Under the pieces are notes generated by a model. It saw only the letters and a list, made by a program, of their open reading frames with translations, was not told the DNA's origin and did no database searches. From DAOUFU01 sp034429275 (GTDB lineage: Bacteria > Chloroflexota > Anaerolineae > Aggregatilineales > Aggregatilineaceae): DNA of 19,809 nt. This document shows positions 14,079 to 19,809 of this stretch, piece by piece (positions within the stretch are counted from its first letter, which is position 1; every line of letters begins with the position of its first letter). A program made the translations under genes and the position numbers. The stretch lies in the NCBI GenBank assembly GCA_034429275.1, contig DAOUFU010000291.1:1-19809 (forward strand), given 5' to 3'.

Positions 14079-15191
14079 ACTACCCGTCCCGCCTGGACGA
14101 ATACGCTGGCCAGCCTGAACGTGGGGCAGACCTTCAGCACGGTGATCGCCAGTTTCACGGCAGGACAAAGCGGCCACTGTTCGGCCAGCGCCAATGCCAG
14201 CATCAGCAGCAGCACGCCGCCTGACTATAATTCCGGCAATGATTTCGGCTCGGCCTCATTCGTCTTTTATCCGCCCGATGCCGATGGCGACGGCGTGCCC
14301 GACTGGGCCGACAACTGCCCCACAGTCGGCAACCCCGATCAGATGGATTCGGATGGCAACGGCCAGGGCGACGCCTGCGACCCGCTGGCCGATGTTTCGG
14401 TCGCGGTTGCAGTGAGCAACCCTGTCCCGGCGGATGGGGAAGTCGTCACTTTCACCATCACCTTCACCAACTTTGGCCCCTACCCTGTGAGCGCGGTCGA
14501 TTATGCGCGCGGAATCGGGTTCGTCTCGTGTACAGGTGTGCCCGGCAGCGGCACCACCGCCCCTACCCCGTTGGGATCGCTCGCCGTCGGCCAGACGGTC
14601 ACCCAGACGATCAGCTATACGGCGGGCACAACCTGCAGCGCCAACGTGAGCGCAACGGTACTCAACGCCGTCCCGCGCGACTACAACACGGGCAACGACA
14701 GCGCCTCCAACGCCTTTGCCTATTACCCGCCCGATAGCGATGGCGACGGCGTGCACGACCTGATGGACAACTGTCCCGGCATTGGCAACCCGGACCAGAC
14801 CGATACCGATGGCAACGGCCAGGGCGATGCCTGCGACCCGGTGACCGACATCGCGGCTTCTATCCTGGTGAGCAACCCTGCCCCGGCCAATGGCGAAATC
14901 GTCAGCTTCACCCTCAACATCACCAATCTTGGCCCCAGCGCTGCCACCGCCATCAATTACGGCGTCGGCTATGCGTATGTGACCTGCTCACCTCCAGTGG
15001 GCGGCGGCCCAACCTTTGCGGGTACGGTGCCTTCGCTGAATGTCGGCGAAACCTACAGCGCGGCCATCGCCAGCTTTGAGGCCGGGGTCTACTGCTCCGG
15101 CAGCGCCGACGTGAACGTGAGTGGCAGCACCCCTCGCGACTGGAATTCATCCAACAATTCGGCTTCCGGGTCGTTCACCTACACACCCTAG
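14079..15191 (+). pseudogene. In-frame downstream part of the C11/TSP3 protein after the internal stop
   Basis: Reading straight on past TAA in the same frame gives the missing half of the first DUF11-like domain (TLASLNVGQTFSTVIASF), matching the third copy (PSLNVGETYSAAIASF). Then come TSP3 unit 11, a second DUF11-like domain (DVSVAVAVSNPVPADGEVVTF), TSP3 unit 12 and a third DUF11-like domain (DIAASILVSNPAPANGEIVSF) ending SGSFTYTP. The first possible start, GTG14121, lies mid-domain with no Shine-Dalgarno, so independent translation is unlikely. The domains are otherwise undamaged, so the stop is either recent, a base-call error, or read through. No sorting signal such as LPXTG is visible at the end. 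Confidence 0.75.
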
Positions 15192-15260
15192 CCCGGCCTG
15201 GCCCTGGGCCTGGGCCTGATTTACGTTGGCAAATGGATCGGATGTGAGAGGGCGAAGGGC

Positions 15261-15419
15261 TGGCCTCACCCCCGCGCGGCTCCAAAACCGGGCCGCTTCG
15301 CCCCCTCTCCGAAAATTTTCGGAGAGGGGGCAGACCAAGCGCCTCCCAAGAGGCGCGCAGGTCGGGGGTGAGGCCGGACTCTCGCAGGTCACCATAGCCG
15401 GTTATTTTCTCAAAGTGCA
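15261..15419 (+). repeat. Composite palindromic intergenic repeat, copy 2
   Basis: Nested dyads: outer arms GGCCTCACCCCC (15262-15273) and GGGGGTGAGGCC (15364-15375), a perfect 30-bp palindrome at 15301-15330, and hairpin GCGCCTC-CCAA-GAGGCGC (15339-15356). The left part is repeated inverted at 1-70. The right part (15377-15419) is repeated inverted at 18200-18242 with 40 of 43 identities, and in part at 19772-19792. It could form a large cruciform or RNA stem. Confidence 0.85.
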
Positions 15420-15422
15420 TAA

Positions 15423-15505
15423 GGGCGTAGGCTCAGGGCGAGCAAAGCGCCCTGACGGGCGCTCAAGAACGGGGCGGTTGGGTTGATTTGTTCCTTAGCC
15501 GGGCG
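15423..15505 (-). repeat. Inverted diverged copy of the 96-bp tandem repeat
   Basis: Reverse complement of the 3584-3675 unit: GCTCAGGGCGAGCAAAGC, then GCTCAAGAACGGGGCGGTTG and CCTTAGCCGGGCGGC, with a few substitutions and a short insertion. Confidence 0.8.
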
Positions 15506-15598
15506 GCTTCAGCGTCCCCTGCGGGGACGTCCCCGGCGGAACCCCGGCGCGGTGTGCCCCTGTGCCAATTGCCGGTGGCCTAACCCCATGGCTGCGGA

Positions 15599-15604
15599 TA
15601 CAAT
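15599..15604 (+). promoter_or_regulatory. Possible -10 box for the hydrolase gene
   Basis: TACAAT within GGATACAATTAGG, 54 bp before the start codon. No -35 at proper spacing, so weak support. Confidence 0.35.
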
Positions 15605-15657
15605 TAGGCCACTCGCACCCTGGACACGTTCCAGCCTGCCCGGAACAAGGACCGGTC

Positions 15658-16677
15658 ATGCTCTCATTTTTCCTGATCGTGCTGGGCCTCGTGGGGCTGC
15701 TGCTCGCGCTCGAAGCGCTGTTGCAAGCCCGCGACCGCCGGCGTTTTCCACCGCCCGGCACCCTGGTAGATGTGGGCGGCTATCGCCTGCACCTGCACTG
15801 CATGGGCGATGTCGTCGAGGGCCAGCCCACCGTCGTGCTGGAAGGCGGGCGCGGCAGTTCGGCCTATGACTGGACGCTGGTCCAGCGCGAGATCGCCGGG
15901 TTCGCCCGCGTGTGCAGCTACGACCGCGCGGGCTATGGGTGGAGCGAGCCGGGGCCGCCGCCGCGCTCCGGCGAGCATCTCGCCGATGAACTGCACCGCC
16001 TACTGCTCAAAGCAGGGGAGCCGGGGCCGTATCTGCTGGTCGCACATTCACACGGAGCGCATACCGCGCGCCTGTTCGCCCGCCGCCAGCCCGATGCCGT
16101 CGCCGGGATGGTGCTGCTCGACGCACGCCCCGATGACATCGGCAGCCTGCCCGTGCTCGGCGACCTGGACCGGGCCAATCGCCGGCTGCGCCTGGTCCCT
16201 CTGCTGGCGCGCCTGGGGCTGATTCGCGCGATGGGACGGTCGGTACTGCCGCCCCCCTTCCGCGAGCGCCTGCCCCACTACCCGGTGACGGTCCTGTTTC
16301 AGGGCCGGTTTTTTGCCGCGCTCAACCGCGAAGCGCGCATGACCGACCAGACCGATGCCCAGGTGCGCAGCGCGGGATCGCTGCACGACCTGCCGCTGAT
16401 TGTGATCCGGCACGGCATCCCAGACCTGTTCGCCGACCTGGACGCGGAGCGGGCGCAGCAGGCCGAGGCGCAGTGGTGCGCCGCCCAGGATCGCCTGGCC
16501 GCGCTCTCGTCGCAGGGCCGGGTGCGGGTGGCCGAACACAGCGGCCATCACATCATGATCGAGCAGCCGGAGCTGGTGGTGGAGGCCGTGCGCGAGATTC
16601 TGGCGCTCACTGCGCCACAGGGCGGCGGCATTCCACCGGCAGAAAGCGCGCATGTGCCCTCCGGTGATCCGGCGTAA
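15658..16677 (+). CDS. Alpha/beta hydrolase with N-terminal membrane anchor
   Basis: A 339-aa alpha/beta-hydrolase fold protein. Residues 2-22 form one hydrophobic anchor followed by basic ARDRRR. The hydrolase domain begins near VDVGGYRLHLHCMG (38-50). VVLEGGRGSSAYDW holds the oxyanion-loop region, and YDRAGYGWSEPG (88-99) is typical of AB hydrolases. The nucleophile elbow is AHSHG with Ser131 (usual GxSxG with Ala at the first place). The catalytic His is His297 or His298 in EHSGHH. The acid residue is probably in the strand after RHGIPD. Substrate (ester, lactone, halide) cannot be told. ATG15658 is chosen because AAGGA (15647-15651) lies 6 nt upstream and the anchor begins right there. 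Separate unit from dcd, 84 bp downstream. Confidence 0.88.
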   Translation: MLSFFLIVLGLVGLLLALEALLQARDRRRFPPPGTLVDVGGYRLHLHCMGDVVEGQPTVVLEGGRGSSAYDWTLVQREIAGFARVCSYDRAGYGWSEPGPPPRSGEHLADELHRLLLKAGEPGPYLLVAHSHGAHTARLFARRQPDAVAGMVLLDARPDDIGSLPVLGDLDRANRRLRLVPLLARLGLIRAMGRSVLPPPFRERLPHYPVTVLFQGRFFAALNREARMTDQTDAQVRSAGSLHDLPLIVIRHGIPDLFADLDAERAQQAEAQWCAAQDRLAALSSQGRVRVAEHSGHHIMIEQPELVVEAVREILALTAPQGGGIPPAESAHVPSGDPA

Positions 16678-16761
16678 CCGGTCGTAAAAGAGCAGTGCGC
16701 CGGCCCCTGGCCCGGAATTCATCGTTGGTGGCTTTTTTCCAAAGGAGACACGTTCGCACTC

Positions 16762-17316
16762 ATGGGACTCAAACCCGATCACTGGATTCGTAAGATGGCG
16801 CTCGAACACGGCATGATCGAGCCGTTTGTCGATTCGCAGGTCCGCAACGGCGTCATCAGCTACGGCGTCTCGTCCTACGGCTACGATGTGCGCATCGCCA
16901 ACCAGTTTAAGATCTTCACCAACGTCTACAGCGCCATCGTGGACCCGAAGAACTTCGACCCCAAGTCGATGGTGGATTTTGAGGGCGATGTGTGCATCAT
17001 CCCGCCCAATTCGTTTGTGCTGGGGCGCACGGTGGAATACTTCCGCATCCCGCGCAACGTGCTGACGATCTGCCTGGGAAAAAGCAGCTATGCGCGGTGC
17101 GGCCTGATCGTCAACGTGACCCCCTTCGAACCGGAATGGTCGGGGTACGTCACGCTGGAGATCAGCAACACCACCCCCCTGCCCGCCAAGATCTACGCCA
17201 ATGAGGGCATCTCGCAGGTGTTGTTCTTCGAGGCCGACGAGGAATGCGAGATTTCCTATGCGGACAAAAAGGGGAAATACCAGGGCCAGCAGGGGATCGT
17301 GCTGCCCAAACTCTAA
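16762..17316 (+). CDS. dcd: dCTP deaminase
   Basis: A 184-aa enzyme of the Dcd/dUTPase trimer superfamily, converting dCTP to dUTP for thymidylate synthesis. Signature elements: SYGVSSYGYDVRIANQFKIF (33-52), FEGDVCIIPPNSF, and GKSSYARCGLIVNVTPFEPEW (107-126) with the Ser and Arg of the nucleotide site. The catalytic Glu133 is in YVTLEISNTTPLPAKIYANEG. The C-terminal KYQGQQGIVLPKL is the flexible lid. Length and start agree with the family (MxLKPDHWIRKMALEHGMIEPF). AAGGAG (16742-16747) lies a rather long 14 nt before ATG16762, but no nearer site exists. Whether it is also a dUTPase, as in some bifunctional relatives, is not decidable here. Confidence 0.96.
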   Translation: MGLKPDHWIRKMALEHGMIEPFVDSQVRNGVISYGVSSYGYDVRIANQFKIFTNVYSAIVDPKNFDPKSMVDFEGDVCIIPPNSFVLGRTVEYFRIPRNVLTICLGKSSYARCGLIVNVTPFEPEWSGYVTLEISNTTPLPAKIYANEGISQVLFFEADEECEISYADKKGKYQGQQGIVLPKL

Positions 17317-17324
17317 CGCCGCAC

Positions 17325-17354
17325 CGGGCCGGGGGCGCGCCTGCCTCCGGCCCG
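17325..17354. terminator. Shared hairpin between convergent dcd and DM13 genes
   Basis: A 12-bp stem with one wobble: CGGGCCGGGGGC (17325-17336), loop GCGCCT, GCCTCCGGCCCG (17343-17354). It fills the gap between the two convergent stop codons. T-tracts are absent on both sides, so it is probably a bidirectional termination or RNA-end structure. Confidence 0.55.
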
Positions 17355-17355
17355 C

Positions 17356-18033
17356 TCATTGACCGCTCGTGTATTGATCGGTCACCGCCAGCGGCGCATA
17401 GGACATCACCACGTCGTACTGCACCGAATAGAGCACCACGCTGCCGCGCAGGTAGTTATCCACGTTGAAGGTTGGGTCTTCGATGAAGTAGTTCTGGCTG
17501 CCCCGGTTTCCCTTCAGCGCGCCCAGGTCGATCTGCAAGCGCGCACCCTGGGCCAGCGCTTCGGGGGTATTCGGCGTCTGCACCGCGCTCAGCAGCACGT
17601 GCACCTGCGGCCCCCCATAGGCGTCCAGGTTTTGCAACCGCAGCAGCCAGCGCCCATTCGACAGGCGGTAGATGCTGGCGATTCCCGTCGCGCTGCGGAC
17701 CGGGTCCACCGTCACAAAATTGCCGCGCAGCGCTTCAATCACCGCGACCGGGTTGGGATCAGTGGCGGGCAGGTTCTCATCCACCACTTCGACCGGCTCC
17801 GCCAGCCGCGCGCCGACAAAGTCAATCGCCATCTGTTCGTCGATCGCCAGCAGCGCTTCATAAAGCTCCTGCTGTTCGGGCGAGAGCACATAGAACGCCG
17901 GGGGGAACAGTTCGCCCTCTTCCTCGCGGCGGAAATAATCCTCAAACTGCACAAGCCACAGCGGCGATAGCAGCAGCGCCGCCACAACCAGCGCCCCAAC
18001 AAACAGCGCACCCCACGCGGGCCGGGTATTCAT
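17356..18033 (-). CDS. Membrane-anchored DM13-domain protein
   Basis: A 225-aa protein on the minus strand. Residues 7-27 are an N-terminal membrane anchor (FVGALVVAALLLSPLWLV), then a charged linker. A DM13 domain spans about 103-216: GNFVTVD, SATGIASIYRLSNGRWLLRLQNL, GPQVHVLLSA, LGALKGNRGSQNYFI, and VVLYSVQYDVVMSYAPL at the end. DM13 domains are linked to extracellular redox or hydroxylation systems. The conserved Cys of the last strand (usually in a WC-like motif) is Ser203 here, so redox function may be lost. ATG18033 is chosen because the anchor follows it. GGAG lies about 12 nt upstream. The frame extends to 18108 but adds only an Arg/Cys-rich tail. It is the only minus-strand gene. Confidence 0.8.
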   Translation of the reverse strand: MNTRPAWGALFVGALVVAALLLSPLWLVQFEDYFRREEEGELFPPAFYVLSPEQQELYEALLAIDEQMAIDFVGARLAEPVEVVDENLPATDPNPVAVIEALRGNFVTVDPVRSATGIASIYRLSNGRWLLRLQNLDAYGGPQVHVLLSAVQTPNTPEALAQGARLQIDLGALKGNRGSQNYFIEDPTFNVDNYLRGSVVLYSVQYDVVMSYAPLAVTDQYTSGQ

Positions 18034-18141
18034 CGGCTTGGCTCGCTCCTTCGCACAGGCTCGCCACGCGAGCCGCAGTCCCACACACCGACGGCGACAG
18101 CGGCGCACAGAGACTCATCCCTGCCGCCCCTCGCCTGCGTG

Positions 18142-18170
18142 ATCATAACGTCCCACGCACGTTTGATCCA
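18142..18170 (-). promoter_or_regulatory. Possible promoter for the DM13 gene
   Basis: On the minus strand TATGAT (18142-18147) lies 17 bp after TGGATC (18165-18170), about 110 bp upstream of the start at 18033. The -35 match is poor. Confidence 0.35.
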
Positions 18171-18199
18171 CTGCTCATTTGGACATCGCCTGGCCTTGA

Positions 18200-18242
18200 T
18201 GCACTTTGAGAAAATAACTGGCTGTGGTGACCCGCGAGAGTC
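18200..18242 (-). repeat. Composite intergenic repeat, copy 3 (partial, inverted)
   Basis: Reverse complement of 15377-15419 with 40 of 43 matches: TGCACTTTGAGAAAATAACT, then GGTGACCCGCGAGAGTC. The palindromic core of the family is absent here. Confidence 0.8.
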
Positions 18243-18393
18243 GGGGGGTCCTACCCGCCGCCGACCAACTCTGCCAGCGCCTTCAGTGCGCTTTCAGGCC
18301 CTGCACATAGCCGCACGCTTGAGCGTGCGGCGAAATGGCGGCGTGAACTTACGTGCGAACACCCCCCGCTCATTTGCCCCCGCCGAACATTTG

Positions 18394-18402
18394 TGCTATC
18401 CT
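18394..18402 (+). promoter_or_regulatory. Extended -10 promoter of the YcaQ-like gene
   Basis: TGCTATCCT, a TATCCT -10 box (18397-18402) with extended TG, 38 bp before the GTG start. It is the same style as the other promoters in the window. Confidence 0.45.
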
Positions 18403-18439
18403 TGCGCTCAATCGCGTTCCTGCCCAAGGAGTCTATGCC

Positions 18440-19675
18440 GTGTCCGCTCCCCTGCCCCTGACCGCCGTCCGTGCGCTGGCCCTGCACGCCCAGGGCCTGG
18501 CTGCCGCCGCGTCGCCCGATCCGACGCCCGATGCGCTGTACGCCGCCGTCGAACGGCTCGGCTGCGTGCAGATCGATACCCTGCACATGGTCCGCCGCAG
18601 CCATTACGTCACGTTGTGGAGCCGCCTGGGGCGCTACGACCCTGCCGCGTTCGACCGCCTGATCTACGACCCCACTCAGCGCCGCCTGTTTGAATATTGG
18701 GGACACGCCGCCAGCATCCTGCCGCTGACCGGTTACCGCTTCCGCCAGCCGGAAATGGACCGGCTGCGCGCGACCGGCGGATGGTGGGGCGGCTGGGGCA
18801 AGAAGCCCGAAAACCAGCCGGTGATCGAAGCCGTGCGCCGGCGGCTCACAGAAGAGGGCGCGCTGCGCGCCTCCGACTTCGACCGCGACGGCCACCAGCC
18901 GGGGTCCTGGTGGAGCTGGAAGCCCGCCAAGCGCGCGCTGGAGCATCTTTATAACACCGGCGACGTAATGATCGCGGACCGGGTGAACTTCCAGCGCGTC
19001 TACGACCTGCGCGAGCGCGTGCTGCCGGATTGGGTGGATACGCGCCCGGTCACCGCCGACGAGGCCAACCGTCATCACATCGAGCACGCGGCGCGCGCGC
19101 TGGGCATTTTCGAGGCCGGTCACGCGTCCGATTACGCCTATCTGCGACGCGGCACCGGTATGCCACACGTCAAGGCGCTGCTGGCCGAAGGGGTGCTGGT
19201 CGAAGTGCAGGCCGAAGTCATGGGCGGCGCGGTGCGCCCCCTGCTCGTCCACCGCGAGTCACTGCACGCTCTCGCCCAGGCAGCGGATGGCGCGATCACC
19301 GCCGAACGCACCACCTTCTTGAACCCGTTCGACCCGCTGTTCTGGGCCAATGGCCGCGACGAGCTGCTGTGGGGTGTCCGCCAGCGCCTGGAAGCCTACA
19401 AACCCGCGAAGGATCGCATCTGGGGCTATTACTGCCTGCCGATCGTGCACCGGGGCCGCTTGATCGGGCGGTTTGATCCCAGGCTGGAGCGTAAAGCCCG
19501 CACGCTCCGCCTGGTGTCGCTGTTGCTGGAACCCGGCATCGCGCCGGACGAGGAAATGATCGCCGATGTAGCAGCGGCTATGCGCGATTTTCTGGCGTGG
19601 CACGAGGCCGATACGCTGGTGATCGAACGCAGCGACCCGCCCGACTTCGGCGATCGGCTGATGGCGGCGATGTAG
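18440..19675 (+). CDS. Winged-helix YcaQ/AlkZ-type (HTH_42) DNA glycosylase-like protein
   Basis: A 411-aa protein of the HTH_42 family, whose studied members (AlkZ, YcaQ/AlkX) are DNA glycosylases that unhook bulky or crosslinked adducts. The QxD catalytic-type motif of the YcaQ branch is visible as Gln44-Ile-Asp46 in LGCVQIDTLHMVRRSHYVTLWSR. Further family marks are LFEYWGHAASILPL, GDVMIADRVNFQRVYDLRERVLP, and the C-terminal FLNPFDPLFWANGRDELL with GYYCLPIVHRGRLIGRFDPRLERK. Length fits the family. GTG18440 is chosen because AAGGAG (18426-18431) lies 8 nt upstream. The upstream in-frame extension to 18353 crosses the promoter. It has no partner gene in the window, so it is probably a stand-alone repair function. 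Confidence 0.88.
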   Translation: MSAPLPLTAVRALALHAQGLAAAASPDPTPDALYAAVERLGCVQIDTLHMVRRSHYVTLWSRLGRYDPAAFDRLIYDPTQRRLFEYWGHAASILPLTGYRFRQPEMDRLRATGGWWGGWGKKPENQPVIEAVRRRLTEEGALRASDFDRDGHQPGSWWSWKPAKRALEHLYNTGDVMIADRVNFQRVYDLRERVLPDWVDTRPVTADEANRHHIEHAARALGIFEAGHASDYAYLRRGTGMPHVKALLAEGVLVEVQAEVMGGAVRPLLVHRESLHALAQAADGAITAERTTFLNPFDPLFWANGRDELLWGVRQRLEAYKPAKDRIWGYYCLPIVHRGRLIGRFDPRLERKARTLRLVSLLLEPGIAPDEEMIADVAAAMRDFLAWHEADTLVIERSDPPDFGDRLMAAM

Positions 19676-19746
19676 GAAATGGGCCGGGCGGAATCGCGTG
19701 CAAAAACGCCCCTACCGGGCCTGATCCTCCCGCCGGTGGGTGAATC

Positions 19747-19809
19747 TACCCGGGTAAATGCATCAAAACACGTGACCCGCGAGAGTCCGGCCCCACCCCC
19801 ACCTTCGCC
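19747..19809 (-). repeat. Right-edge partial copy of the composite repeat
   Basis: After a perfect TACCCGGGTA palindrome (19747-19756), 19772-19792 matches the reverse complement of 15373-15392 (GTGACCCGCGAGAGTCCGGCC), followed by CCACCCCC as in the family's outer arm. The copy continues beyond the window. The rest of the tail 19676-19746 shows no gene. Confidence 0.65.

Larger units (their letters stand above)
15192..15657. other. Repeat-filled gap between the protease and hydrolase genes
   Basis: This 466-bp non-coding gap contains a GGCC-rich possible hairpin at 15190-15215 just after the stop and the composite palindromic repeat (15261-15419). It also holds the inverted relative of the 3584-3771 tandem repeat (15423-15505), a small hairpin GTCCCC-TGC-GGGGAC (15514-15528) and a TACAAT -10-like box (15599-15604). 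Open frames running across it show no protein family features. Confidence 0.65.
18034..18439. other. Divergent intergenic region between DM13 and YcaQ-like genes
   Basis: This 406-bp gap holds the DM13 promoter candidate, the inverted repeat copy 18200-18242, a perfect 22-bp dyad GCCGCACGCT-TG-AGCGTGCGGC (18310-18331), and the extended -10 of the rightward gene (18394-18402). Open frames here are not supported as genes. Confidence 0.6.

Noticed and set aside
14030..14125. Frameshift (or programmed slippage at the C-run) as cause of the split protease
   Set aside because: Sequence before and after the stop is in the same frame, so one indel or one slip would not restore the downstream domain; a single nonsense codon is simpler.
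10563..14177. 1204-aa minus-strand open frame antisense to the C11/TSP3 gene
   Set aside because: Its Val/Gly/Ala-rich repetitive translation mirrors the GAC-rich TSP3 repeats; there is no domain, start signal or promoter, while the plus strand has a clear protease with signal peptide.
15562..15657. N-terminal extension of the hydrolase to the earliest in-frame start
   Set aside because: It crosses the TACAAT box, lacks a ribosome-binding site, and the ATG at 15658 has AAGGA plus the membrane anchor directly after.
18353..18439. N-terminal extension of the YcaQ-like protein
   Set aside because: It overlaps the extended -10 promoter; GTG18440 has an ideal AAGGAG site and fits family length.

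Overview
This 19.8 kb window is GC-rich bacterial chromosome with about a dozen genes, almost all on the + strand, and unusually repeat-laden intergenic gaps. No taxonomic marker gene is present. The gene mix (paired M29 and M1 metallopeptidases, a secreted clostripain-type protease with thrombospondin-3 repeats, YcaQ-type protein, DM13 protein) and the GC-rich palindromic intergenic repeats suggest a Chloroflexota (Anaerolineae-like) genome. That is a low-confidence inference.

Layout. 1-70 is a palindromic intergenic repeat. 198-1064 encodes a membrane-anchored SAM methyltransferase with a C-terminal zinc ribbon. 1168-1536 is a VOC-fold protein. The gap 1537-1881 carries three tandem CRP-like operators with an exact 20-bp period, a possible -10 box and a 164-bp MITE-like element, followed by a carboxymuconolactone decarboxylase-like gene (1882-2355) and its terminator. 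2590-3345 is a VTT/DedA-like membrane protein with its own promoter and terminator. 3440-3775 is a tandem-repeat block.

3842-9627 is a probable four-gene peptidase operon: two tandem M29 aminopeptidases (probably cytoplasmic), then two tandem M1-family zinc peptidases, one a lipoprotein and one with a classical signal peptide. Together they could break down oligopeptides outside and inside the cell. 9850-10257 is a small STAS/SEC14-like protein. 10623-15191 is a very large secreted protein (C11 clostripain-like protease, 12 TSP3 calcium-binding repeats and three DUF11-like domains) interrupted by one in-frame TAA at 14076-14078.

15192-15657 is a composite repeat region. It is followed by a membrane-anchored alpha/beta hydrolase (15658-16677), dCTP deaminase (16762-17316), a convergent minus-strand DM13-domain protein (17356-18033), another repeat-bearing gap, and a winged-helix YcaQ-type protein (18440-19675). 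The same repeat family reappears at the right edge.

Most interesting: the phased CRP-like operator array, the in-frame stop inside the giant protease, the doubled peptidase operon, and the dispersed composite repeat family. I found no CRISPR array, rRNA, tRNA, transposase or known riboswitch.
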